The translations under genes and the position numbers were made by a program. A stretch of 64,000 bases of DNA. Origin: Mesorhizobium sp. (lineage in GTDB: Bacteria > Pseudomonadota > Alphaproteobacteria > Rhizobiales > Rhizobiaceae). The DNA is taken from positions 1 to 64,000 of the forward strand of contig SAQR01000020.1 of the NCBI GenBank assembly GCA_004020365.1, written 5' to 3'. Below, in pieces: positions 19,184-28,363 of this stretch (its first letter is position 1; every line of letters begins with the position of its first letter). Below the pieces are notes generated by a model. It was not told the DNA's origin. It saw nothing but the letters and a program-made list of their open reading frames with translations, and ran no database searches.

Positions 19184-19615
19184 CTAGACTTCAATGACTG
19201 CAGTCGCATCGTCGACCAGTTTCGTACCGGCCTCAGCCAGTTTGCGGAGAGTCTCGAAGCCGAACCGGTGGACATCTCGATAGAACGACCAACCGCCGGA
19301 AGCCCCCAGGGGTTTCATTCCAATTATTGGCGACGTCGACACGCCGGAGCGCTCCTCAATCGCAAGCGCCACGGCGGTGTAAAACATGTCGAGCCTCCAC
19401 AGCGCGTCCGAATCAGGATCGCCGATGAGAGGGGTCGCACATTGCTGTTCCTTGGTGATGATGAATTCGGCCAGCAGCTCGGCGTCCGAATTGCCTTCCC
19501 ATAAGCCGAAGGAATCCTGAGTACGGATCAGCCGCAGAAGGCATTTGACGAACGGGCGAGCAAGGGCTTCTTCGTCCTTGTTGACAGCAGGGCCAACCGG
19601 TGCATGAGGCATTTC
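19184..19615 (-). CDS. DUF269 NifX-associated protein with internal deletion (copy B)
   Basis: The 143-residue protein matches the intact copy at 30146 ([53 protein letters not shown]) but about 13 residues are missing where that copy reads [16 protein letters not shown] 19615 has GAGGAA upstream; ATG 19627 is also in frame. DUF269 proteins accompany NifX and are thought to help FeMo-cofactor handling. Because of the deletion this copy may be impaired, with 30146-30625 the working one. Confidence 0.75.
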   Translation of the reverse strand, partial: EMPHAPVGPAVNKDEEALARPFVKCLLRLIRTQDSFGLWEGNSDAELLAEFIITKEQQCATPLIGDPDSDALWRLDMFYTAVALAIEERSGVSTSPIIGMKPLGASGGWSFYRDVHRFGFETLRKLAEAGTKLVDDATAVIEV

Positions 19616-19624
19616 GTTGTTCCT

Positions 19625-19800
19625 CATTTCAGTCTTCGTCTTCGAGGGACGATTTCCTTTTCCTGCGATGCCCACTCCGGGCCCACTTGCGTGGCCGACG
19701 AATGGCTTGGGCGGCCCAACCCCACCCAAGAGTGCCCCGTGGCCGACCTCGACATGTCCACGAGTGCGAGACCTACGGCGCGAATTCGCGGCGCACATCG
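19625..19800 (-). pseudogene. nifX 3'-end remnant (copy B)
   Basis: Immediately upstream of DUF269 a frame ends with KSSLEDED and a stop, matching the C-terminal SFEDED of the nifX at 30640. Upstream residues (AGVGIAGK against AGVAETK) continue the match across a frameshift. The block was therefore probably copied from a nifX-DUF269 junction. Confidence 0.55.
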
Positions 19801-19957
19801 TCTGCGCCGCGATCCGACCGGTGGTCAACGCAATTGAAATCCACCCTGCCGCAAGCCGCCCGCCCTTGCTGCATCGACATACTTGCTGCGAAGCGAGCCT
19901 CGATGGGCGGATTGGCCAGTGTTCAATTCCAATTGTCAGTCCCTTCGCGATTCTTGC

Positions 19958-21130
19958 TCAGGAAGCGACTGCGTTTTGAGTTTCGGGTGCCTTGTTTTGC
20001 GGAGCCACACAAAGATCCGCGTGACAGGCAGGCTCACCCGTGTAGTTGGCCAGTGCTTGGAGCAATGGGGTAAGATAGTACTGTTTGGTGTGGTCCGGAA
20101 TTGGCCCCAGACGGTCCACCGATTTCAGTGCCACCTCGATCAACTCGATTGCGCGATCTTTGTTGCCGCTCTCGTAATAATACTGAGCTACCGGGAGGTA
20201 CCGGCGGTATTTAAACGGGCCATCGCCTTGTGGGGGATTTAAGGTCAGTATCTGTTCCGAGAGCTCGTTGCCCATCGCAAAGCGCTCGGCGCGCGGAAGA
20301 TGGGAATTGTCCATCGTGGGATCGAAGAGTTGGTTGAGGGCCAAGGCCATCCACGACACCGCCTCGGACGTTTTGTCGATCGCGTCCTCGACCAATTCTC
20401 GCATGACCGGCATGCCGGTCTTGATGTCGCGCAGCTTGTGAAGCAGAAGATCCGCATGAATCTGCCGGAACTCATAAGAGTCTGGCATCAAGGCGAGGCC
20501 TTCTTCGATGGCCAAGAGCGCCGCCGTCCAATCCTCGGCCTGCATCGCCGGCGTAAGTTTGGCGTATATCGGCCGGGTAAGCGACATTTCGCGCGCTGCA
20601 AGTTGGTTATGCGCGATGCGCTTTGCATCGGCGGCTTTCGCTTCATAGCTGCTGCGCCAGCTGCCGTTAAGGACTTTCGGCAAAACGTCATCGAGTTCCG
20701 CCGGGTGGCCAATAAAAGCGATGTGGCCGTCGCGGTCGACCACGAACGAGGTGGGAATCCCAATCGAAGAGCTGGGATCCATCCAGAGCTTGTTCATTTC
20801 GCCAATGTAATCGAACCCGATACGATAATTCAGATTCGGGAACTTCTCGGTCAGCCAGGCATCCACGTTGGTCCGCGCCTCGTCCGCGGTTGCAGCCTGT
20901 TCGCAAGCTGCGACTCCGATAATCTCAAATCCTCTGTCTTTATATTTCTCCTGCAGTTCAATCAAATGGGGCATGGCGTCGACACATGGTCCGCACCAAG
21001 TCGCCCAAAATTCAACGAGGTAGACCTTGCCGGGCTTAAAGTTCGTGACGGGCTCGCCACGCAGCCAGTTCTCCACTTTGATCGGAGGAGCCGGGGACCC
21101 CATACGCAGTTCCATGATGTTCTTATCCAA
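19958..21130 (-). CDS. TlpA-type thioredoxin with C-terminal TPR-like repeats
   Basis: This protein of about 390 residues begins with a TlpA/ResA-like thioredoxin fold containing FWATWCGPCVDAMP (redox CxxC) and GIPTSFVVDRDGHIAFIGHP with the cis-proline loop. About 200 residues of helical, TPR-like sequence follow (DWTAALLAIEEGLALMPDSY, KDRAIELIEVALK). There is no signal peptide, so it is probably cytoplasmic, unlike classical TlpA. TTG 21130 is preferred because AAAGG lies 10 bases upstream and the same arrangement occurs in copy A; GTG 21142 and ATG 21115 are alternatives. A NifA/sigma-54 promoter lies about 140 bases upstream. A thiol or chaperone role in nitrogenase-related assembly is inferred, not shown. 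Confidence 0.85.
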   Translation of the reverse strand: MDKNIMELRMGSPAPPIKVENWLRGEPVTNFKPGKVYLVEFWATWCGPCVDAMPHLIELQEKYKDRGFEIIGVAACEQAATADEARTNVDAWLTEKFPNLNYRIGFDYIGEMNKLWMDPSSSIGIPTSFVVDRDGHIAFIGHPAELDDVLPKVLNGSWRSSYEAKAADAKRIAHNQLAAREMSLTRPIYAKLTPAMQAEDWTAALLAIEEGLALMPDSYEFRQIHADLLLHKLRDIKTGMPVMRELVEDAIDKTSEAVSWMALALNQLFDPTMDNSHLPRAERFAMGNELSEQILTLNPPQGDGPFKYRRYLPVAQYYYESGNKDRAIELIEVALKSVDRLGPIPDHTKQYYLTPLLQALANYTGEPACHADLCVAPQNKAPETQNAVAS

Positions 21131-21269
21131 AGCTACCCACACCTTTCGTGGCTTTTATGCGTAGTTGGTTTCTCTGTCAGAATCGCAACACACGGATCAG
21201 GAGGCCATCGCTCGTCTTGCGCGTTTGCATGCGATTCAGCCCTCTCACAGTGTTGCCGCCCATCAAGCA

Positions 21270-21369
21270 GCAATGGGCGTGCCAACCCCTCTCAGCTCCG
21301 GTAAGCGGCGGGGAATGCTTTGAAAATTCTCCACGAGCCCAAACACGGCCGATTGTCGTGGACCTGACA
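21270..21369 (-). promoter_or_regulatory. NifA-activated sigma-54 promoter of block B
   Basis: On the minus strand TGGCACGCCCATTGC (21284-21270) is a full sigma-54 consensus, and TGT-N10-ACA occupies 21354-21369. The pair drives the TlpA-TPR gene and probably DUF269-DUF683-fdxB and acdS downstream. Positions and spacing equal those of copy A. Confidence 0.88.
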
Positions 21370-21929
21370 TGTCTTCTGCCGCTGTCGGGTTTCGCCCTCT
21401 TGAGCCAGCCGCTTTAGGACAGGTGAGAGCTTGGATGGCTCGCCTGTCATTAGACTGGCCGGCGTCCTCGAGCAGTGGCACTTTGGCGCCGGGTCGAAAG
21501 TGCGGGGCGGCTTGGTCCTCGTGCCGCCACCGCCGCGTGTGGATCCTTGCCTCGTGGACATAAATCACCACGCGGCTGGCAAGTCGGCGGCATTGGGCTC
21601 AATCAGCGCGGCGTTGAGCCCCGACAGCACGTAATGCTGCACCAATGTATCGGATGCCCTTCGCTGCCTCCACTTCTGCAGCCAGGCGTCGAGCGACGCT
21701 ACCTGCCCACGTTCGAGCGCGACTGCAGTAATCTGCGCCGCAGGATAGCCAGCCGCCATTAGAAGGTACTTGGGTCGGATAGGCGTTCTGCCAGCAAATG
21801 AGGTCCGCTGTATTTCCTCGCGATGGATCACAGGCGTTCTCGGGTGATCGGGCACTATGCAAGGCGCGTCACGCTGACTAGCGCCTCGAACCACACCGGT
21901 AAAGACGGCGAGGCTAACACGACGGATAT

Positions 21930-22165
21930 CGCAAGATCCCTTGAAATGTCTCGTTCCCCCGGCGGGGCGCGTCCAGCTCACCTTGCGGGCGTACCAGCGC
22001 CGAATGGGTACGCACGACGTCAACCTGCCTTTGGGCCCAGAGCCTCCTTGCCCTAGCCGCATGGCCCCGGCTGGTCGAGAATTTCTGGTCGTCGAGCAGT
22101 AGAACTCTTTCACATGATGGCGAATGCGCGGCGTCCAGTGGGAGAACACCTCGGCATAAAGAGCG
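21930..22165 (-). pseudogene. Methionyl-tRNA-synthetase-like remnant (copy B)
   Basis: ALYAEVFSHWTPRIRHHVKE matches the copy A remnant, followed by a frameshifted KFSTSRGHA-type loop near 22080. Both ends are missing. The open frame continuing to 21565 (GYPAAQITAVALERGQVASL and so on) does not resemble the synthetase and was not identified. Confidence 0.65.
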
Positions 22166-22704
22166 TTACTTCCCGGGCCGACGGTGGTGAAGCATAGCGC
22201 CCCGGTCGGAGCTATTTGCCTGAGGGGCGGAGGTCCTCTTGCGCAAAAGACACGTCCTCCCAATCCGCAAGCGGTCCTGTTCGGCGCTATCCGATGTCCG
22301 ACAACGTCGGAGGCGTAACGTAGCTGAGCAAGATCTATCGCTTTGCCTCGAACGATTCTCATTTGGCATGGCGCGTGCGCGTTGATCCGCAAACCCCGCC
22401 ATGAGGCGAAATCGGAGCTGGCCGCCACTCCACTTCCTCCTACCACGAGAGCAGACGGGAAGCAGCGCCTTCAAATGAGGAACAAAATCACTTTACCTCG
22501 AATCTTGCCTCTCGACTACAACCGGACCCATGGAACCGCGTCCGCGACCATACAATGAGTGCGCCCCGAGGCAATGGCCCAGCGCAAAATGGCTACGCGC
22601 GATCACGCCATGCATCCAGGCTAACGAAGGCACCTCGGAGAGCCTCGCCGCCATCATCGAGACCTATCTAAGCCCACTTGAGCCAGCACAAAGGAATTTC
22701 AAAC
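22166..22704. other. Leader region of the decarboxylase gene
   Basis: No complete gene is recognised. A sequence TTGGCATGGCGCGTGC at 22363-22378 has GG-N10-GC spacing and resembles the prxS promoter core, but no TGT-N10-ACA lies upstream. Positions 22560-22680 hold an unidentified reading-frame tail before the ribosome site at about 22690. Confidence 0.35.
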
Positions 22705-23490
22705 ATGCACCAAGATACCGTCCGTGGGAGAGCTTTCGCCATGCCCCTGACCAGCCCGGCCTACCCACCCGGCCCATATCGCTTCAGCAACCGGGAGTAT
22801 CTGATCATCACATATCGCACCGATCCGCAAAAACTGCGCGACCTTGTGCCGGAGCCGCTTCAGGTGTGCGAGCCTCTGGTCAAATTCGAGTTCATTCGCA
22901 TGCCGGACTCGACGGGCTTCGGCGACTACACGGAAAGCGGACAGGTCATCCCTGTCTCCTTCTGCGGCCGCATGGGGAGCTACACCCACTGCATGTTTCT
23001 CGACGACCATCCGCCGACAGCGGGCGGACGCGAGTTGTGGGGCTTTCCCAAGAAGCTCGCCAGCCCAACGCTCCGAACAGAGACGGACACGCTTGTTGGC
23101 ACGCTGGACTACGGCCCGGTCCGCGTCGCGACGGGTACGATGGGCTACAAGCACCGGGCCGCGGACCTTGCGAGCGTTAAGGCCTCGCTCGCCGACCCGA
23201 ACTTCCTCCTCAAAATCATCCCGCATGTCGACGGCACGCCGCGCATCTGCGAACTCGTGGAATACCACCTGGAGGACATCGATCTGAGAGGCGCCTGGAC
23301 CGGCCCGGCAGCCCTGAACCTCTGGTCGCATGCGCTTGCCCCCGTCGCCGAACTGCCGGTGCTGGAAGTAGTCTCGGCCGTACACCTCGTCGCCGATCTC
23401 ACGCTCGCGCTCGGGAAGGTCGTCCACGACTATCTCGCGGAAGCCGAGCCTCGCCATCGGAAAGGAAGAAACCATGAACTTTCACAATGA
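22705..23490 (+). CDS. adc: Acetoacetate decarboxylase
   Basis: The 261-residue protein belongs to the acetoacetate decarboxylase family, which converts acetoacetate to acetone and CO2 through a lysine Schiff base. The segment [15 protein letters not shown] near residue 112 contains the family's paired lysines, and [18 protein letters not shown] and [14 protein letters not shown] are also typical. ATG 22705 follows AAGGA by nine bases. The tail after DYLAEAE looks extended by about 13 residues compared with usual members. A decayed short-chain dehydrogenase, possibly 3-hydroxybutyrate dehydrogenase, follows directly, pointing to a former ketone-body or polyhydroxybutyrate pathway. Confidence 0.9.
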   Translation: MHQDTVRGRAFAMPLTSPAYPPGPYRFSNREYLIITYRTDPQKLRDLVPEPLQVCEPLVKFEFIRMPDSTGFGDYTESGQVIPVSFCGRMGSYTHCMFLDDHPPTAGGRELWGFPKKLASPTLRTETDTLVGTLDYGPVRVATGTMGYKHRAADLASVKASLADPNFLLKIIPHVDGTPRICELVEYHLEDIDLRGAWTGPAALNLWSHALAPVAELPVLEVVSAVHLVADLTLALGKVVHDYLAEAEPRHRKGRNHELSQ

Positions 23491-23539
23491 TATTTTGTTG
23501 AACCAGCGCGACGGGGAGCCGGTGGCCGGCTTATCGACA

Positions 23540-23870
23540 AGGTGGCGGTGATCGCCGAAGCCGCGAGCGGGGTCGGCAAGGAAAGCGCGGTTCGCCCGCG
23601 AGGGAGCAAGAGTGGTCCGCGGATCTTGATCACAGCGAAGTCCAACAACGGCGTCCGGGATCGATCGATTGACGAAAAATGGTTGCCAGGGTGAGAGGCA
23701 GGTGGAACGCGGCTGATGCAGGCAATCGAAACCTTCGGGCGCCTCGATGTCCTGTCAGCAACGCCGGCGTCCAGAACGTAGCGCCGCTTGTCGAGTTCTG
23801 CCACAAGGCGCTTCCCGCCCGTGATAGGCTCCATCTCAGGGGTGTCGGCGAACTCAATGTCACCAAAATC
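23540..23870 (+). pseudogene. Short-chain dehydrogenase remnant (3-hydroxybutyrate dehydrogenase-like)
   Basis: Fragments in several frames spell an SDR start, VAVIAEAASGVGKE and AREGARVV, then ETFGRLDVLSATPASRT, which with one shift becomes RLDVLVSNAGVQNVAPLVEF. This corresponds to the Rossmann and NNAGIQ regions of 3-hydroxybutyrate dehydrogenase. Frameshifts and deletions make it non-coding. Its place after adc supports the identity. Confidence 0.6.
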
Positions 23871-24449
23871 AGTGTAAGGCTCGGCCTGCTGTTCGGCGTC
23901 TGCCTCAGAGGCAGACGCTCGCCCCTGTCGCCGATATCGCCGTAAAGACTCGGCCGGCAGGGAGGTGGACTACGACCTACCTTGAACTTTGCTTTCTACC
24001 GTCGTCAGATGAAGCGAGCCGAAATGTTGCGCCGCGGTGCTGATGACAAAAATTCTCGGCGGCTCGAACTTTACCTCTCGCGCCTCTACGACGAGGTTGC
24101 ACGAAAAGCGCGGCCTTGCCCACTCGTCATCACAAGAGCGACACGGGCCGACATGGCGGCCGAAACGCTCACCTCATGCGCAACCTGGTTAAGAAGCTGG
24201 CGCAAACGGGGCCGAGCGAGGCGGAACTCGAGGGGACGAGGATGAAACGCCCAAATCCTCAAAGAGACGGCCCGCATCGAGAAAAGCCGTGCCTGCCGAG
24301 ATCGGGCAAGGGCGGGTGGCCAACGCTACCCAGCCGTAGGGAAACCCGTGATCACGCTTTAGGCACCCAATAACGATAATGGAAAAATCTGCGCGAAACG
24401 GTCGCACCGGTATTGACATTAATTGACACACCCCGCGAACACTTGCATA
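23871..24449. other. No gene recognised
   Basis: Short frames only. ATTGACATTAATTGACAC near 24413 contains a direct repeat of ATTGACA just ahead of the pyrE leader and may be part of a promoter. Confidence 0.3.
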
Positions 24450-24470
24450 AGTCACATAGCGGTAGTGACT
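24450..24470. promoter_or_regulatory. Dyad upstream of pyrE-like gene
   Basis: AGTCAC-N9-GTGACT forms a perfect 6-base inverted repeat 46 bases before the start codon. TGCA follows both outer sides at similar distance, so the dyad may extend to an imperfect 12-13-base arm. No T-run follows, so an operator is more likely than a terminator. The binding protein is unknown. Confidence 0.4.
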
Positions 24471-24516
24471 AGGTGCATGCCGCACCCAATTTTTTCCCTA
24501 GGGCGAGGTCTGATCT

Positions 24517-25113
24517 ATGGCGGCACTGGCAAAATTCAGACCAGTTGATTCCAGCCAACACGACAAGGACGAACTCCGCGAAATCGTCCGTGAGCGCTCT
24601 TTTCGATCCGGACGCTACACGCTCTCGTCGGGCATAGAGAGCGACATCTATTTCAATATGAAGCCTACCATGATGATGGCGCGAGGCGCGCAACTTGCCG
24701 CTCTTGAGTTCCTAAAAATCGCTGAGCAAGTGAAAGCAGAGTACGTCGGCGGCCTTGAAATGGGAGCGGTCCCCGTAATCGGATCGATGGCAGCTGTCAG
24801 CTCGGCGATGAACAAACCCATAAACACGATCTTCGTTCGCAAGACTCCAAAGCCTCATGGCACAAGGGACGTGATTGAAGGTCTTGGGCCCAAAGAAGAT
24901 CTCGAGGGAAAAGTCGTCCTGATCGTTGACGACGTTGCCACAAGCGGCAAGTCGATATTGAAGGCGATTGAAGAGGTTCGCCGCGCCGGGGGCATTGTAG
25001 GTGACGCTGCTTGCCTCGTGGACCGCGACGAGGGAGCTACGGCGCTGCTAGCCCAACATGGGGTCACGCTGCATTCCGTTCTGCATGCGAGCGAATTTGT
25101 GGAACGCCACTGA
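24517..25113 (+). CDS. pyrE: Orotate phosphoribosyltransferase
   Basis: This 198-residue type I phosphoribosyltransferase carries the PRPP-binding signature [14 protein letters not shown] near residues 130-143, and [18 protein letters not shown] and [10 protein letters not shown], as in PyrE. It would make orotidine 5'-monophosphate in pyrimidine synthesis. GAGG lies about eight bases before ATG 24517. As a probable extra copy on an accessory island it might serve another nucleobase. The next open frame overlaps its 3' end. Confidence 0.88.
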   Translation: MAALAKFRPVDSSQHDKDELREIVRERSFRSGRYTLSSGIESDIYFNMKPTMMMARGAQLAALEFLKIAEQVKAEYVGGLEMGAVPVIGSMAAVSSAMNKPINTIFVRKTPKPHGTRDVIEGLGPKEDLEGKVVLIVDDVATSGKSILKAIEEVRRAGGIVGDAACLVDRDEGATALLAQHGVTLHSVLHASEFVERH

Positions 25114-25435
25114 CAATCTCATACAACGGCTTTCCGGCGACCTAGCCTTAGAGGACATTCCGCCGCTTTGCAGCGAGTGCAGGCGCCTCGCGAGTAAGAG
25201 CGACTGCCCTTGCCCATCCTCACTGCTTTTGGTGCAACATATGCTGGCTGCCGTTCACCAGCCGCTTGACGCCATTGACCACCTTTCTGAGCAAGGCGCC
25301 ATCAGACTGAAGGCTTTTACCGATTATCTGGCGACGGTCGTTCGAATGGCTTCAGAGCGCGGAGACGCGGCACCCTGGATCGATCTAGCCAGCCGGTTTA
25401 GCGCCCTTTTCGGTCCCGACGAGGTTGCCCATTAA
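25085..25435 (+). CDS. Hypothetical protein overlapping pyrE
   Basis: A frame of about 116 residues overlaps the last 29 bases of pyrE and reads on with helical, moderately charged sequence. It contains a small cysteine cluster ([15 protein letters not shown]) near residue 35 that could bind metal. I do not recognise the family. No clear ribosome site precedes ATG 25085, but translational coupling to pyrE is possible. Composition is consistent with real coding. Confidence 0.45.
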   Translation: MRANLWNATDNLIQRLSGDLALEDIPPLCSECRRLASKSDCPCPSSLLLVQHMLAAVHQPLDAIDHLSEQGAIRLKAFTDYLATVVRMASERGDAAPWIDLASRFSALFGPDEVAH

Positions 25436-25559
25436 TCTAGTGCTTATCGCTTTCCATGAACTAGCAGCCTCGGCGGCATCGCGTCATGGATCGCCAGCGG
25501 CATGCCGGCCCATGATGCGAGCGTAAAAGCGCCGAGCAGCCGGTGCTGAATCTCGGACG

Positions 25560-25890
25560 TGACGACGCCGATTGGCGCGATGCGCGTTGGCACGGGCCCT
25601 CGTGCCCAAGCATGATGCGTTCCCATTCCGCGGCATCATGCTCGCGATCCCGTCTGTGCCGTGCTCAAGCAAGCGAGCCCGAGCGAACCGCCCTGGGTAG
25701 CGGATTTAGACAATCGTTGGTGGAGTTGGCTGGCGAATTGGCGAGTTCGGCCTTTGGTTGGAAGACCGGCTTGCGGCGGGCCAACCAAACGGGATTGGCG
25801 ACACTGGAGTATGCCTTCACTGGGGTCGCGTCCTTACGCTGTAACGCGGCGGTCAGCGAAGCCGCGCGAGCGCCCCCTCGATAGCGCTGA
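25560..25890 (+). repeat. Segment similar to 11560-11830
   Basis: The stretch around 25730-25830 shares interrupted nucleotide similarity with 11700-11830 (ttcggcc.ttggttgg.agaccggctt, then ctggagtatgccttc against ctggaggatgccttc). Neither copy gives a protein I recognise. They may be relics of the same mobile or symbiotic gene. Confidence 0.4.
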
Positions 25891-26222
25891 GCGGGCGAGC
25901 GGCTTCGGGGCGGGCGCAGGGGCTGGGTAGACCGGGCCGGACTCACCTAACTCACCGGGTCCAGCCACGACATGCATCGCCAAAGGCAAGGACCCTCCCC
26001 GCTGAGCGCGGGCTCAGCCATGGCCGCTGAGGCTACCGCACTCTTTCGAGTGAACGTAAGGTCTTAACGAGCGTAGGGGAAACGTCCGCAGAATATACGA
26101 TGTGCCTCAGGGCCCGAGTGCTTATTCGGTCAAGATGATCTGGGCTAAGGCTCCCGCGTTCGCCGCAACGAAGGCGTACATCATTCCCTGGATGCCACCG
26201 CCAATGAACAATAGTAGACCAG

Positions 26223-27521
26223 TTATATCCCGCTGCCCATTTCTTCGGCTACGAGGTCGGGCCGGCGCTCGATCAACGTACGGCTGATGAAGCCCAGATG
26301 CTCGGGATTGGTGCATGGCGGGCGCCCCAGAAGGCTGTCCAGGATGCGGCGCGCTCGCCAGGCCAGCAGGCCAAAGTTCGGATCAGCCAGCCCGCGCTGT
26401 CCAAGGCAGGCGTTCTGAACGAAAAGGCGTCTGTCTCGCGGTCCGTCCCAGTACACCGAAAAATCCTCGCCGGTGGCGAGCTCATTGCCGATCTGCTCGA
26501 GGCGATCTGCGATCGGTTCCAGGAAGTCCGGCAGCGCGTTCTCGTACCCCGTGGCCAGGATGACGATGTCCGCGGTTACTTCTCCGATGTTATCCATGCC
26601 GCGCTGCAGCGTGAGCCTGTGCCCCGCCCCTGCGTTGATGCAGCGCGACACGTTGCAACTTGGCCGCAGTGTGATGTCGCATTGGTGTGGCTCGAGAAAG
26701 GCGTGGTGGTAGAGCGCCTGATAGACCGCGCGCAACGTGCTTTCTGAAATCCCGTCGGAGGCAAGCGCGAAACGCCGCAGGAACAGCTGGCGATGCACCT
26801 CGCTCATGGCCGCAAAACGATCCGAAAAGCAAGGCGTGAACAGCTCGTTTGTGAACGGGTGGTCGTCGAAAGGCATCCCGCGCGTCAAGACCCAAGTGAC
26901 CGCCGCGGGCCGCCGTTCTTTCGGCCGGCCGACAAGGTGCAGCAGCAGCTCGGCTCCCGACTGTCCGCCGCCAACCACGCAGACATGCTTTTTGTGCACC
27001 TCAGGATGGATATGCGCTAGGTCTGATGAGTGGAACAGGTTGGGTCCAGTCCAGCCATGAAACTGAGGCGGAATTTGCGCCTGCTTGCCTATGTCGATGA
27101 CGAGGTTTCTCGCATCAAGGACCGCGTTGTCCGTCCGCACGCGAAACTCGCCTTCAAAGCGGATTTCGCGAACGGCCTCGCCGCCACGGACAAGCGGATT
27201 CTTCTGGAACGCCCAGTTGAGATATTGAGCGAACTCGGCTCTGAGCACCCCGTGAAATTGCGCATTGAGGAAATGGTAAAGACGCCCGTTCTCGTGGAGG
27301 TAGTTTACGAATGTGTAGGCTGATCGCGGATTGACCAGAGTAACCAGATCCTGGAAGTGGCCGACCTGGAGCTCCGCGCAATCGAAAGCGCTGCCTGGAT
27401 GTCCGCGGAAATCAACCTGCCGATCCAGGAACAGTGCCCCTTGCGCAATCTCTTCCTGTATCTGACACGCAAGGCTCAAATTAGACGGCCCAGCACCGAT
27501 ACCAATGCAAAAGAGGTCCAC
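26223..27521 (-). CDS. SidA/IucD/PvdA-family N-hydroxylating monooxygenase
   Basis: The 432-residue flavoprotein has an N-terminal FAD site (CIGIGAGPSNLSLACQ), an NADPH-binding VCVVGGGQSGAELLLHL near residue 184 and the family's ATGY motif (ILATGYENALPDF). Relatives hydroxylate the side-chain amine of lysine or ornithine using NADPH and O2, the first step of hydroxamate siderophores. ATG 27521 has AGGAG upstream. No siderophore synthetase or NRPS lies nearby. Just beyond its stop, a short hydrophobic frame (ITGLLLFIGGGIQGMMYAFV, minus strand, about 26125-26220) may be a transporter relic. Confidence 0.85.
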   Translation of the reverse strand: MDLFCIGIGAGPSNLSLACQIQEEIAQGALFLDRQVDFRGHPGSAFDCAELQVGHFQDLVTLVNPRSAYTFVNYLHENGRLYHFLNAQFHGVLRAEFAQYLNWAFQKNPLVRGGEAVREIRFEGEFRVRTDNAVLDARNLVIDIGKQAQIPPQFHGWTGPNLFHSSDLAHIHPEVHKKHVCVVGGGQSGAELLLHLVGRPKERRPAAVTWVLTRGMPFDDHPFTNELFTPCFSDRFAAMSEVHRQLFLRRFALASDGISESTLRAVYQALYHHAFLEPHQCDITLRPSCNVSRCINAGAGHRLTLQRGMDNIGEVTADIVILATGYENALPDFLEPIADRLEQIGNELATGEDFSVYWDGPRDRRLFVQNACLGQRGLADPNFGLLAWRARRILDSLLGRPPCTNPEHLGFISRTLIERRPDLVAEEMGSGI

Positions 27522-28363
27522 TTATCCTTGCTCCTCTAGGAGTGTTTTCCAACTCAGCGGCATGTGCGCGGCGACCGCCAGGCATTGAGCATTGCGAACC
27601 TCACAGGCATCCTTGAGCCGCGGTCCCGACTGAGAGGAAGGCAAAAGGCCTGCGCGGCCTTCCAGATCTTGGGCTCAATGGGCGACATCGACAGCGGGCA
27701 CCGCATCATCCGAACCCAAGAGCGGAAGGAAAGCGTGTGATGCTGTCGCGCAGCTCTCCGGATTTTACGGCGGCTCCTAGCGGCTGCCTCCACCCCAGGA
27801 TTGGCTGTTTCCCGGTTACGACGGAAGCGGCTCTTTCTTCGAGGGGCGTAACCATGGATAACGGCTCGTAATGCGTTCGTAGACTCCCATGCATGCAGCG
27901 TGCCGGATAAAGAAAACGTCAAACCAACGAGTTCGCGTAATTCCAGCTCGTCTGGAACCCGACATTGTCGCACGCCCGACGATCGGGCAGAGGAAGCTCC
28001 GCGGCAGCGGCCCTTGCACACCGCAGGCCTGACAGGGGGCAGCCGCCGATTTGACCCGCGTCCGGGTACTGATCAGGGGCCAACAGGGTTCGCGCCCCGA
28101 GGTGGGGGTCCCCTGGTACACCCGCCCTGTGGCTTGGCTGCGGTCTGCTGCAGCCGTTCGTCTTTACTGCCCGTTACAGACGATCTCGCACGAGTTGGAT
28201 GCACGAGAGCGTCCTGAAGCAGTCGAGGCGTCCGGTTTGGCTCTGAAAAGCGTCGCAAGATGTTCGCGGATCCAGCCATGTCTCCGCAATCCGACCGGTA
28301 ACCGACGACGACTTCGGACTGGTTGGCGGTCCTACGACCTGATCGGTGTTGCTACGGAACTGA
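27522..28363. other. No gene recognised
   Basis: Open frames on both strands lack family resemblance. GCCCGACGATCGGGC near 27973 is a compact inverted repeat without a T-run. This is probably decayed DNA between the hydroxylase and the stress protein. Confidence 0.35.

Larger units (their letters stand above)
16926..22165 (-). repeat. Duplicated nif-accessory/acdS block, copy B (mostly intact)
   Basis: This is the counterpart of 6476-13430, with the same gene order and promoter. Here acdS, fdxB, DUF683, DUF269 and the TlpA-TPR gene are open. Similarity continues past the promoter (TGCCGCTGTCGGGTTT is shared just after the NifA site) to the synthetase remnant. Confidence 0.85.

Noticed and set aside
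22363-22378. Sigma-54 promoter for adc.
   Set aside because: The core spacing fits, but there is no activator site and more than 300 bases to the gene; kept only as a remark.
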